Origin: Anaerolineales bacterium HSG24
GTDB lineage: Bacteria > Chloroflexota > Anaerolineae > 4572-78 > J111
Length of the DNA: 35,129 nucleotides
Reading direction: 5' to 3'
Assembly (NCBI GenBank): GCA_030377895.1
Contig: JAUCGB010000038.1
Coordinates: 1 to 35,129 of the forward strand
A program made the translations under genes and the position numbers. The notes under the pieces are model-generated. The model worked only from the letters and a program-made list of their open reading frames with translations, had not been told where the DNA came from and did no database searches. Shown piece by piece: positions 1-7,214 of the stretch (its first letter is position 1; the number at the start of each line of letters is the position of its first letter).

Positions 1-1
1 A

Positions 2-337
2 GATTATGTCCCTGTATCTCTACGTGAAGTTGATTTTTATTTGATAGGACAAGAGCGCAAAAAATACAGATGCGAAGTGAAACTTATGGGTAGAGGAAAT
101 CCAGAAAGCGCAGATGCGGTAATTGCCCGTGATACGGATGTATTTGTTGCAGACAAACTTTCTGATTTGAATAAGGAACAGCTAACTGATTTAGGCATAA
201 ATTGGGTTGAAATGCGAGCCAGTAATGGTTACAGACGATTCATAAATGTCTTGGATAGTTTGAGTATTCCATACACTGATTTTACTGGCAATATTGATGA
301 AAAACTTGATCGAATTTTTAAAACCATTTATCAATAA
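2..337 (+). CDS. CfrBI-like type II restriction endonuclease, C-terminal fragment (5' end outside window)
   Basis: The reading frame is open from the window edge, so only the C-terminal ~111 residues are present; the first in-frame start-like codon (TTG at 41) is probably internal. The fragment carries the second half of a PD-(D/E)XK nuclease core: an Asp in VDFYL followed by the E-x-K of CEVKLMG, then GNPESADAVIARD and VADKLSDLN. From memory these segments match the CfrBI family, whose type member cuts CCWWGG; the specificity of this copy cannot be read from the fragment. A partner methyltransferase would be expected upstream and is not in view. An attC-like site follows 82 bp after the stop, so the gene may be an integron-type cassette. 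Confidence 0.65.
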   Translation, partial: DYVPVSLREVDFYLIGQERKKYRCEVKLMGRGNPESADAVIARDTDVFVADKLSDLNKEQLTDLGINWVEMRASNGYRRFINVLDSLSIPYTDFTGNIDEKLDRIFKTIYQ

Positions 338-383
338 TGCTTCACAGGTTTGCAGTTCGTAAAATATCGCGCTGGGATTGGCG

Positions 384-419
384 GGGTCGGCTGTGCAAAC
401 AAACATCATGGTTCAAGCC
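384..419. repeat. Conserved flank preceding the attC-like site
   Basis: This stretch (GGTCGGCTGTGCAAACAAAC then CATCATGGTTCAAGCC) recurs with few changes at about 1750-1784, and its second half recurs at 1234-1258. Each time it sits directly before the GCTAAC start of an attC-like half site. Confidence 0.6.
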
Positions 420-505
420 GCTAACAAATCATTGCACTGGATTGAACACCACTGACATGGCTGATCGGTGGTGTTTCGTGAGCGGTGTTCAACCGGATCG
501 TTAGC
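420..505 (+). other. attC-like recombination site (complete fold)
   Basis: An 86 bp imperfect palindrome. The outer arms GCTAAC (420-425) and GTTAGC (500-505) are perfect complements and resemble the R''/R' core sites of integron attC. The inner arms TTGAACACC (442-450) and GGTGTTCAA (484-492) pair over 9 bp, with unpaired bases between the two stems as in attC extrahelical bases. It lies between two plus-strand accessory genes, the usual place for attC. No integron integrase is in the window, so identification rests on structure and placement only. Confidence 0.5.
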
Positions 506-525
506 TTAACACAATCGAAAATAGT

Positions 526-555
526 TTGTCTCAAGGCCACCGCTTCTGGTATAAT
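526..555 (+). promoter_or_regulatory. Promoter for the PD-(D/E)XK-like gene
   Basis: TTGTCT (526-531) and a perfect TATAAT (550-555) are separated by 18 bp, just after the attC-like site and about 70 bp before the start codon at 623. It would give this gene its own promoter. Confidence 0.55.
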
Positions 556-622
556 GAGGGGGTGGTTTTTGTTTAGGTAGATATTGTGATAAATATTGAA
601 TCTCAATTGAGGAGATCAAAAC

Positions 623-1231
623 ATGGCGTTTAGTGATTTTAAGACAATTTCGGAAGTACAGGAAAAGTATAAAATTAAGTATACAGAAGATAACTTTATA
701 GTCAGCCAAGAATTGTCACCATCAGATAATTTTTTGGACGACTTTGAGTTCAATAAAGAAAATATAGATATATTCACTTCAGAAGCATCTCGTAGCGAAA
801 TTATAATTTCGCCATTATTACGCGAAGTTTATAAAAAGCATTATCAAGGATATTCCTTTTGGATTCAAAAGAGCATTTCTTATGATGAAGATTTGTCTGG
901 AACACCTGATTATATATTTTCACGACGTTCTGAACTGGGTAAAACTGTACTAGAAACTCCTATTGTTATTGTAGCTGAGGCGAAGAAAAACGATTTTCAG
1001 CAGGGTTGGGGGCAGTGCCTTGCGGAGTTGATAGCCGTGCAAAAAATGAATAACAATCCTCAAAGGGCTGTATATGGAATTGTTACTGATGGCAATTTGT
1101 GGCAATTTGGGAAACTTATAGTAGATATATTCACAAAAAATCCTGCAAACTTCACAATCGACAATCTTTCAAAAGTCTATGGTGCATTAGAAAGCTTGGT
1201 TCAACTGGTAGAACAGGAAGATAAAACCTAA
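623..1231 (+). CDS. PD-(D/E)XK nuclease-like hypothetical protein
   Basis: A 202-residue protein with a GAGGAG ribosome binding site 9 bp before the ATG. The middle holds a likely restriction-endonuclease fold: GTPDYIF (about residues 92-98) supplies the Asp, and IVIVAEAKK (about 114-122) supplies E-x-K, followed by WGQCLAEL and GIVTDGNLWQFG. This resembles type I restriction endonuclease-like proteins that are common and uncharacterised in cyanobacteria and Chloroflexota. Whether it cuts DNA is not known. It has its own promoter and lies between attC-like repeats, which suggests an acquired cassette. Its A+T content is higher than that of the core genes further on. Confidence 0.7.
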   Translation: MAFSDFKTISEVQEKYKIKYTEDNFIVSQELSPSDNFLDDFEFNKENIDIFTSEASRSEIIISPLLREVYKKHYQGYSFWIQKSISYDEDLSGTPDYIFSRRSELGKTVLETPIVIVAEAKKNDFQQGWGQCLAELIAVQKMNNNPQRAVYGIVTDGNLWQFGKLIVDIFTKNPANFTIDNLSKVYGALESLVQLVEQEDKT

Positions 1232-1292
1232 CTGCAAACAAACGTCATGGTTCAAGTCGCTAACAAATCATTGCACTGGATTGAACACCACG
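1232..1292. repeat. attC-like half site
   Basis: Directly after the stop at 1231 the repeat recurs: AAACAAACGTCATGGTTCAAG, GCTAAC at 1259-1264, then ATTGCACTGGATTGAACACC. The matching second half (GGTGTTCAA...GTTAGC) found at 484-505 is missing, so this is a half or decayed copy. It abuts the 5' end of a broken small gene. Confidence 0.5.
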
Positions 1293-1320
1293 GGTATGGT
1301 TGTTCCTGACGCTATCTGGC

Positions 1321-1475
1321 TTGCGAAAAAAATATGGCCGTGGACGCTGGCGTAAACTGAAAGGAATTTCCTTTGTGCGTTTGGCTAACGGTAGGGTGCG
1401 TCAGGCTGAAATCCATTGTACGAAGCTCATGGAATTGGACGAAAAAAACTCAAAATAAAAATGTTTTTGGATTGA
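1321..1475 (+). pseudogene. Small basic protein gene with a one-base deletion (frameshifted)
   Basis: From TTG 1321 the frame reads KKYGRGRWRKLKGISFVRL and continues to EIH, then goes out of register and stops at 1458. Restoring one G after the ATTG at about 1416-1419 gives IHWYEAHGIGRKKLKIK and MFLD ending with TGA at 1473-1475. This recovers the W-Y-E-A-H-G-I-G ending that I recall from a small family common in cyanobacteria and related bacteria. The corrected stop is 6 bp before the next start, so the two genes were probably co-transcribed. A sequencing error is the alternative to a real mutation. The 5' end may also have been lost to the adjoining repeat. Confidence 0.6.
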
Positions 1476-1481
1476 GTAAAG

Positions 1482-1712
1482 ATGAGAAAACAGACCGATA
1501 TACAACTACAATTTGCAATTTGTATCCAAAATGAAGGTAGTGAGAATTTATTGTTACGTAAAATTTATCAAATTTTACCTGATAGTTCCGCGGCTATAGA
1601 TGATTATATCAGGGTAATTGATGACTCTGGTGAAGATTATTTATATCCAACCACCTATTTTGTTCAGATTAAATTGCCTCAAAAGATAGAACAACTCTTA
1701 TTAGTAATGTAA
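1482..1712 (+). CDS. Small conserved hypothetical protein
   Basis: A 76-residue acidic protein with LLRKIYQILPD, RVIDDSGEDYLYP and FVQIKLP in order. I recall this pattern from short proteins of unknown function that are paired with the W-Y-E-A-H-G-I-G family in cyanobacteria; the frameshifted gene just upstream is that partner. The start follows the corrected stop of the partner by 6 bp with a weak GAGTAA ahead of it. The function is unknown; a two-gene module such as a toxin-antitoxin pair is possible but nothing in the sequence proves it. Confidence 0.6.
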   Translation: MRKQTDIQLQFAICIQNEGSENLLLRKIYQILPDSSAAIDDYIRVIDDSGEDYLYPTTYFVQIKLPQKIEQLLLVM

Positions 1713-1828
1713 TAGCAAAATCATTGCACTGGCTTGGTCGTCCAAACGGGTCGGCTGTGCAAACAAACATCATGGTCAAAGCCAGCTAACCAAACATTGC
1801 ACTGGATTGAACACCACGGGTCGGCTGG
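1713..1828. repeat. Two degenerate attC-like half sites
   Basis: The first (1714-1745) has CAAAATCATTGCACTGGCTT, whose CTGGCTT pairs with AAGCCAG at about 1779-1786. The second has AGCTAAC near 1785, then CATTGCACTGGATTGAACAC followed by GGGTCGGCTG. Both share the conserved flank seen at 384-419. They separate the small hypothetical gene from the convergent P-loop kinase gene, which ends only a few bases further on. Confidence 0.45.
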
Positions 1829-1834
1829 TCAGCA

Positions 1835-2521
1835 CTACCATTTTTTACACCCAAAATAATCCAACACATTTTGACATAACTGTTGGGCAGATAGTTGTTT
1901 ATCTCTAGAAAACACTCTTATATTTTCTGCTTGAGATTCGTTCAAACAACTCTCAGTGATATGTTTGTCATAGCACAAAAACCTGTCCCATTTTTTGTCG
2001 CCATCGGGCAAGCCCAAAATCATCTCCTGCATCGGTTTTCGTTCGATTACAGTTTCCCATATTATTCTACTTTCGTGAGGCGGAATATATAGACAGACGA
2101 CATGTTCCACCGGAAAGGTTTGGGCCAATATCGCCGGATAACTGATGCCACCATCAACCAACAATCGTTTTTCTGGTGAGTATTGTTTAATATCTTGGGC
2201 GAATAGATCTAAATATTCGGCGTTTGCGGCCCGATTCAGGCTCTCAAAATTTGATACAGACAAGGACAGTATCCAATCTAAACCTGTTTTGGCTGAGAAC
2301 CATGCCTTACTAGCCGGATGCCGGTTCTCGGTGTAACGAGGCATGTATGTACCAAAAATATGGTCATCCATGTTGTATAGCAGGATATTTGTCGCCTTGG
2401 CAATCATTCTGCATATCGTTGACTTGCCCGAACACGCGCCACCAATAATCCAGTAGATGTTTTTATATTCCGATAAGTTCTGTTTTGCTTGTTCTAATAA
2501 TTCATAATTAATTGGAAACAT
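1835..2521 (-). CDS. P-loop NTPase, small-molecule or nucleoside kinase-like
   Basis: A 228-residue protein with a Walker A loop GGACSGKST at about residues 27-35, close to the N-terminus as in shikimate, adenylate and cytidylate kinases. NMDDHIFG (about 50-57) supplies an acidic pair at the place of an acceptor-binding Asp, and LLVDGGIS (about 119-126) is a Walker B-like strand. An R-rich region (ESRIIWETVIERK) may form the lid. The substrate cannot be told. It runs opposite to the cassette-like genes and ends just beyond their last repeat, so it may be a reversed cassette or the first resident gene. No clear Shine-Dalgarno sequence precedes the ATG. Confidence 0.6.
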   Translation of the reverse strand: MFPINYELLEQAKQNLSEYKNIYWIIGGACSGKSTICRMIAKATNILLYNMDDHIFGTYMPRYTENRHPASKAWFSAKTGLDWILSLSVSNFESLNRAANAEYLDLFAQDIKQYSPEKRLLVDGGISYPAILAQTFPVEHVVCLYIPPHESRIIWETVIERKPMQEMILGLPDGDKKWDRFLCYDKHITESCLNESQAENIRVFSRDKQLSAQQLCQNVLDYFGCKKW

Positions 2522-2549
2522 AACATGAAAACGAGGATTGACCCTTTGC

Positions 2550-2771
2550 TACCCGATAAAATGGCTTAGGAATGGGCATTAATTAACATGTGCATTTGCG
2601 TCGGTAGGGGCTAGGCAGGGCGGTCTAGACTTGGAATGTGCGACCATCTCCGCTCCGCCCCTGCCTCGCCCGTCATTCCGTGGATTCAGGGCGAGGCAAG
2701 GCGGATTGGAGTTCTGATTTCAAACCAACGCTACACCGCCTTGCCTAGCCCCTACGATTGCAACTTATTTA
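2550..2771. repeat. Left inverted copy of a ~220 bp repeat flanking the pentapeptide gene
   Basis: Begins with TACCCGATAAAATGGCTTAG (2550-2569), then CATTAATTAACATGTGC, a G+C-rich palindromic core with CTAGGCAGGGCGG and CCGCCTTGCCTAG, and ends with GCAACTTATTTA next to the stop of the pentapeptide gene. About 130 bp of the core is nearly identical, in reverse complement, to 3410-3555. Its outer end resembles the ends of the TACCCGACA repeats seen elsewhere in the window. Confidence 0.85.
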
Positions 2772-2781
2772 GGACTCATTG

Positions 2782-3357
2782 CTAATTATCAACCGAGCCG
2801 TCTGGCAAAATCGAGAACTCAAAGTCGGCTCCGTCGGTGATAGATCCATTCATGTTGGCTCCGCTTAAATCCGATTCGCGGATATTAGCTTCGGTCAGAT
2901 TCGCCTCACTCAGATTAGCTTCGACCAAACTGACCTCGCTCAAGTGTGCCTGAGTCAGGTTCGCCCCCTGAAAGTTGCTTTGACTAAGATTGCTCTCACC
3001 AAAGTTGACGCGGGTCAAATCTGCACCGCTAAAATCGACTTGTACGACGGTTGCTCGGCTTAGGTCAGCATCAATCAAACTGGCGTTGGTCAGGTCAGCG
3101 CCGGTCAGGTCAACCCCGCTTAGGGTCGCTCCGTCCAATTTAGCCCCATGCAAATTAATCGACTGTAAGTTGGCCGACATACAGTTGGCCCCGCTCAAAT
3201 CAGCCTCACTTAAATCAGCTTGACTCAAGTTGGCTCGCAACAGTTGCGCCCGAACCAAAGAAACCCCCGGCAACACTGCCCCTTCTAGGTTGACGTTGGT
3301 CAACCATAAGGATTGTCGCCCACTGGCAATCATCTGTTTGATCTGTTCAATCTTCAT
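2782..3357 (-). CDS. Pentapeptide-repeat protein
   Basis: A 191-residue protein made almost wholly of A(D/N)LXX repeats from about residue 20 to 180 (for example LRANLSQADLSEADLSGANC). Such repeats fold as a right-handed quadrilateral beta-helix. Known members include DNA-mimicking gyrase protectors (Qnr, MfpA), but most have no assigned role and nothing here points to a target. The protein has no signal peptide or membrane segment. The gene is bracketed by two inverted copies of a ~220 bp repeat lying 10-35 bp from its ends, so it has the layout of cargo in a composite element. Confidence 0.9.
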   Translation of the reverse strand: MKIEQIKQMIASGRQSLWLTNVNLEGAVLPGVSLVRAQLLRANLSQADLSEADLSGANCMSANLQSINLHGAKLDGATLSGVDLTGADLTNASLIDADLSRATVVQVDFSGADLTRVNFGESNLSQSNFQGANLTQAHLSEVSLVEANLSEANLTEANIRESDLSGANMNGSITDGADFEFSILPDGSVDN

Positions 3358-3390
3358 TTATAAAGCCACCATTTTCAGGAATTAAATAAT

Positions 3391-3610
3391 TAAATAAGTT
3401 GCGCGTTTCGCAATTGTAGGGGCTAGGCAAGGCGGTGTAGCGTTGGTTTGAAATCAGAACTCCAATCCGCCTTGCCTCGCCCTGAATCCACGGAATGACG
3501 GGCGAGGCAGGGGCGGAGCGGAGATGGTCGCACATTCCAAGTCTAGACCGCCCCCCTACGGGTAGCCCCTACAATAATCTCCGACGCACATGTTAATTAA
3601 TGCTCATTCC
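3391..3610. repeat. Right inverted copy of the ~220 bp repeat
   Basis: Reads TAAATAAGTTGCGCGTTTCG at the inner end, then the G+C-rich core, then ACATGTTAATTAATGCTCAT at the outer end. It is the reverse complement of 2550-2771, with small differences (an extra GAAACGCG near the inner end and a 10 bp insertion near 3553). Its outer end is interrupted by a 188 bp MITE; the sequence resumes as CTAAG at 3807. Confidence 0.85.
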
Positions 3611-3798
3611 TGACGCTAACGGAATCTTTGGCGGGAACACTACAGCGGATACTTCAAAACTCAACGGATATATTTCGCCAATAGCGGGATTTCTTTGCTA
3701 TTTACAGCGATTATATACGGATGAAAACCATCCGTTCCGTAGTTAAGTATCCGTTGTAGTGTTGATTCCGGCTAAACCAAAGAAAAAGTTAGCATCAG
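3611..3798. mobile_element. 188 bp MITE, copy 1, with 9 bp target duplication
   Basis: Starts TGACGCTAACGGAATCTTTG and ends AAAGTTAGCATCAG. The ends are imperfect inverted repeats of about 50 bp (GACGCTAAC and AACACTACAGCGGATACT against GTTAGCATC and AGTATCCGTTGTAGTGTT). The direct repeat GCTCATTCC occurs at 3602-3610 and 3799-3807. A second copy of the same length is at 7215-7402. It has no coding capacity, so it would have been moved by a transposase encoded elsewhere. Confidence 0.9.
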
Positions 3799-3814
3799 GC
3801 TCATTCCTAAGTAA

Positions 3815-3877
3815 ATTAGGACACGATAAACACAGATGCACGCGGATTTTTGAAAATATGTGTTGCCCGTATCCTAT
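3815..3877. repeat. Degenerate GGACACGGATAAACACAGAT repeat
   Basis: AGGACACGATAAACACAGAT at the left and CCCGTATCCTAT at the right are diverged inverted ends of the repeat best preserved at 33464-33540. A third copy lies inside a coding sequence at 13637-13710. The remaining gene-free sequence up to 3907 shows nothing further. Confidence 0.6.
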
Positions 3878-3907
3878 ATTTTGCATGTTCGGTTAAGTGA
3901 TAAATTC

Positions 3908-4501
3908 CTAATTTTTAATCCGTTTCAAAATTCCTTCCAAACGCACCAAATCGGTATGGAGCAGTCGGGCTAAGGCTTTACCTGCACCGACCAAAAAGCC
4001 GTACCGCTGATTCTCCGATTGAGCTAAAGCGGCTCGTTGTAGATTGGCGATAATCAACTCATCCACCGGCACTTGCGGCGCGTTCAGCATGAGCCGTAAA
4101 TAGTCGAACGATTCGGTAAAACGGCGAATCTCCACATCATCACAAATCATAATGGCGTTCAGACTTAGAGGCGGTTGGGGCGGCAGGCCTTGAACAAGTT
4201 GCCCTTGTTGTTGATACCCGACCACCAGCACGCTCAACTCAATCGGCACTAAGCGATTTTGCCGTTGATCGAGAATTACCTCCGGCTCAATCTCGCCAGT
4301 TAAAATCAATTGCCGCACCGCCGGATCGTCATGCACCTCAACATTATAGATGATGCCAAACAGGTCAATCGCTTCTGGCTCAAGATGCACCTTCACCAAA
4401 TCACCAAAATGGGGGGTGTTAGGCTGGATCACTCGACAGCCGACAGCAAAACCGACGGTGCTGGCCCGTAGTACCCAGCCGACAATAAATTCAGTACTCA
4501 T
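3908..4501 (-). CDS. HAS-barrel domain protein, partner of NurA
   Basis: A 197-residue protein. The first ~75 residues (FIVGWVLRAST, GFAVGCRV, HFGDLVKV, LFGIIYNVEV) look like a HAS barrel, the beta-barrel found at the N-terminus of HerA translocases. The ATPase domain of HerA is absent; the rest is a helical region with no recognised motif. The start codon overlaps the NurA stop by 4 bp (4498-4501), so the two are translationally coupled. A HAS-barrel module with NurA points to DNA end resection in double-strand break repair. It may dock a HerA-like ATPase encoded elsewhere; that is inference. Confidence 0.7.
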   Translation of the reverse strand: MSTEFIVGWVLRASTVGFAVGCRVIQPNTPHFGDLVKVHLEPEAIDLFGIIYNVEVHDDPAVRQLILTGEIEPEVILDQRQNRLVPIELSVLVVGYQQQGQLVQGLPPQPPLSLNAIMICDDVEIRRFTESFDYLRLMLNAPQVPVDELIIANLQRAALAQSENQRYGFLVGAGKALARLLHTDLVRLEGILKRIKN

Positions 4502-5703
4502 AAGCGAAATGTTTCTCTCCCAGTCAAAAGGTTTTTATTGCTCTGTTTGGCGGATAAATGGGGTAAAATTCCATGTCGGCGCATCTCGATGGCCAACATC
4601 ATCTCGACCGCTTGTCGCTCTTCAGGGGAGATTATAGCCAACTCATGCGCTCTGGCCAATACATAAGGATAGTTGCCCGCTAGACGAGCTTGCCGTACCA
4701 AAGTGGCATGGAGTGTCTCGACTAGCGCCGGATGGGCTACCAACCAGGCCGGAATCTCAATTCGAGCTAAAACAGACCAAGTCGGGTTGGGGCTGACGTT
4801 CAAATAGAAAAAATGGGTCGCCTGCCGTGCTTGGCTATAACTCTCCATGCCTTTGGCTTTCAGGCTGAACATGGCACTCCGTTCACCGGGGCCGAGAAAC
4901 TCGAATATGTCGATGTCGGTCAAATGGCGAAACGGATTGTGGCGCAAACTCGATTCGTTGATGGCTTTGAGATCAAGCGAGGCCAACTGCATCAACGAAA
5001 TGACAAAAGTACTACGAGGTCGGTCAATATATGCGGTTATCAGCGCGCCACTGTCTCGCAGTTGGTTGAGTAGCTCAATATAGGCTCGCTGACATTCCTG
5101 CTGACGTTGATAAGAAAGGTCGATTACCCGCAGATTTAACTGCCCATCCATCAAGGCGATGACCGATTTTCCGTCCGGTTTGATATATTGGGGTGCTAAA
5201 TCGGCCAGAACCTGTAACTCGGCCAAATCTCGCCGGACGTTGACCTCGCCGGTGGGGATGATACGGCCCTGTTTATCTAACAGATCATCTGGTTCGTAGC
5301 ATAACACAGGTTTGGGGGTGTGGGTGACGGGTTTTAGGCCAGAGCCATGTTGATAGATGATGCTGCCGACGTTAATTAAATAGTAGAGGGTGATGGCATG
5401 CTGATCAGGCAAAATTTGCGAGCCATCACTGGCAATCACGGTGATGTCGCATGGAGGGGGGAGGGGAATCGCCTCGGCTAACGGTTCGTTGGTCGGCGCG
5501 GCTCCCACCCAGTCGAACCGTTGCTGTTGTTGCACCTGAGCCGCCCGCGCCACTCGGTCATTTAGGTTGCTGTAGGCGGTGGAGTACTCTTGTAACAAGG
5601 CCAGAATCGTCGCTTTGGCCTCATCGCGTCGCGCCAAATGACCTTGCAGGCTACTGCCCATAGCCCGCACTTGGGGCGAGATTTCGTTGAGAGCTAAGGT
5701 CAT
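4498..5703 (-). CDS. nurA: NurA-family DNA repair nuclease
   Basis: A 401-residue protein from the ATG at 5703, chosen because it overlaps the stop of the upstream gene by 4 bp (5700-5703); a start at 5727 would add eight residues. VIASDGSQILPD (about residues 92-103) holds the N-terminal metal-binding Asp of NurA, and VIALMDGQLN (about 182-191) holds the second acidic strand. RPRSTFVISL follows in the core. NurA is a Mn-dependent 5' end-resecting nuclease that works with the HerA hexamer in archaea and in some bacteria, including Chloroflexota and cyanobacteria. It is the middle gene of a three-gene minus-strand operon. Confidence 0.85.
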   Translation of the reverse strand: MTLALNEISPQVRAMGSSLQGHLARRDEAKATILALLQEYSTAYSNLNDRVARAAQVQQQQRFDWVGAAPTNEPLAEAIPLPPPCDITVIASDGSQILPDQHAITLYYLINVGSIIYQHGSGLKPVTHTPKPVLCYEPDDLLDKQGRIIPTGEVNVRRDLAELQVLADLAPQYIKPDGKSVIALMDGQLNLRVIDLSYQRQQECQRAYIELLNQLRDSGALITAYIDRPRSTFVISLMQLASLDLKAINESSLRHNPFRHLTDIDIFEFLGPGERSAMFSLKAKGMESYSQARQATHFFYLNVSPNPTWSVLARIEIPAWLVAHPALVETLHATLVRQARLAGNYPYVLARAHELAIISPEERQAVEMMLAIEMRRHGILPHLSAKQSNKNLLTGRETFRL

Positions 5704-7085
5704 ATCGAAAAGAAACCACCCAGCCAACCCCCTGCCCGTTTGTGTACTTTTTTAGGATTGACTTTGCTCGGTACTGTTTCGTCGTCATCGGAGGGTAAAT
5801 CGACTGAATAATATAGGAGTTGGGCGATGATTGGCTCGCCCGTTTCATCGTAATCAATGCGAGCATAAGGCAATCGAGGAGTTGTGTTATGCGTTTCGAG
5901 TTTGCCGCGAAACAAAGCTTCGACCATGTCAGGAGAGATATTGGTGAAATCACGCGTCCAACTGCCGGTGTTGATGTAGACATGCCCCGGTTTGAGCAAT
6001 TGTTGGCTCGGATGGTGAGTGTGTCCAAACAGAATGACTTTGGCCTTGTCTCGTTTGGCAATATCTTCAGCCGCTTGACGCAACAGGTTTTGCTGATGTT
6101 CTTGCTCAGTTTGACCAATAGTCAGCGGCTCACTGGGCAACAAATTCAAGACGTTTTTGGTTGCCTCGGTTTCCGACGGCGGTTTAGTCAGATTCAAATA
6201 GTGTAGCACCCGATAATGAAACGCTTGCCGAAACTTAGACTCGTTGGCATACCGTCGAGACAGTTCTTGGCGAGTCTCTTCATTCTCTAGCACCTCTAAA
6301 AAATCAGCCACCACATCTTTTTGGGACATGTGCGAGAAAAAATGGCTTAACATCTTGACGGCCAAGTTAAAGTTCCATGACAGGGCATACCAAATCAGGT
6401 TGCTAACTGGCTTGATGCTGGTAATCACCCATGTCTCATGCTGGATATCGTTAATCAGGTTGATGAACAGGGCCGAACTCGGCGGATAGTAGAGCAGACT
6501 AGGGTTATCAGGATGACGAGGGTCGATAAAGTCGGGGTAACGATTCACCTTTTCGGCCTTCTGATGCCCATGCTCGACGTAGATTTGCTCGCGTTTGATA
6601 TATTCGCCCGCGAATAATAGCAACGAGGAGCGCTCACCAGAGGCCTCAAGTAGTTTTCGTAACCTGTTTTTAACCCCCGGCCAAAAAAGACTCACGTCAT
6701 GGTCGCCCTTAATAATCGTCACTCGCCGTTGTGGAAATTGGGGGTGCATAAAATCGGTTAACGCCTGAAACACCTCTTTTTGCTGCGTGGCTATGATTTC
6801 GAGCCGTTTTAGCGACGCGGCCTGAGACGAATCGGCATAACATTCAATGGGATAAATTTCGTCGGGATTATATGTCTCCACCGCTGGAACCTGTAAGAAA
6901 TCAAAAAAATCGCCATTTAAGATGAGTTCAATCTCTTGTTGGTTCGCGGTGCTTTCTGTCTGGATACGTTGTAAAAATTGCACCAGCGATTTTTTAGTTG
7001 TAACCGTTTCCGGTTTAGCTTTATCAGTTGATAAAGCAAGTCCAAGATGCAAGTCTGATAGAACAAATTTTATTTTACGAGCCAC
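5700..7085 (-). CDS. Calcineurin-like metallophosphoesterase
   Basis: A 461-residue protein with the full metal-binding signature: SDLHLG (about residues 10-15), NGDFFDF (about 57-63), KGDHD (about 125-129), VEHGHQ (about 171-176) and FGHTHHPS (about 353-360). The order D-H, GD, GDHD, H, GHTH fits a two-metal phosphoesterase. The ~175 residues between the fourth and fifth motifs are longer than in small members and may form a helical insert. The substrate is unknown; co-transcription with NurA and the HAS-barrel protein suggests a nucleic acid processing role, in parallel with Mre11-type proteins, though that is inference. GTG start with a G-rich site (GGGTGGGGTAG) ahead. Confidence 0.8.
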   Translation of the reverse strand: MARKIKFVLSDLHLGLALSTDKAKPETVTTKKSLVQFLQRIQTESTANQQEIELILNGDFFDFLQVPAVETYNPDEIYPIECYADSSQAASLKRLEIIATQQKEVFQALTDFMHPQFPQRRVTIIKGDHDVSLFWPGVKNRLRKLLEASGERSSLLLFAGEYIKREQIYVEHGHQKAEKVNRYPDFIDPRHPDNPSLLYYPPSSALFINLINDIQHETWVITSIKPVSNLIWYALSWNFNLAVKMLSHFFSHMSQKDVVADFLEVLENEETRQELSRRYANESKFRQAFHYRVLHYLNLTKPPSETEATKNVLNLLPSEPLTIGQTEQEHQQNLLRQAAEDIAKRDKAKVILFGHTHHPSQQLLKPGHVYINTGSWTRDFTNISPDMVEALFRGKLETHNTTPRLPYARIDYDETGEPIIAQLLYYSVDLPSDDDETVPSKVNPKKVHKRAGGWLGGFFSI

Positions 7086-7116
7086 CTACCCCACCCTTAT
7101 CCTTAATATCGTAAAC

Positions 7117-7144
7117 ATTATACCATATCTAGCAAAGTTGACAA
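7117..7144 (-). promoter_or_regulatory. Promoter of the metallophosphoesterase-nurA operon
   Basis: On the minus strand TTGTCA (7139-7144) and a perfect TATAAT (7117-7122) are 16 bp apart, about 32 bp upstream of the GTG start at 7085. The leader would be short. Confidence 0.65.
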
Positions 7145-7214
7145 TTAAGGAGCTATCGGAGGCCAAACCTTTAGGTTTGCCCCGATTCATCAAACTTGAA
7201 GGCATGGACTATTT

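Noticed and set aside
2610..2760. Structured G+C-rich segment as a riboswitch
   Set aside because: It is part of a repeat present in inverted duplicate on both sides of one gene, with transposon-like ends.
3347..3535. A 62-codon frame in the right inverted repeat
   Set aside because: It is read from the palindromic repeat core and has no ribosome binding site or protein-like composition.
5651..6118. A second minus-strand frame across the metallophosphoesterase 3' half
   Set aside because: It is out of frame with a gene that keeps all metal-binding motifs, and it shows no motif of its own.
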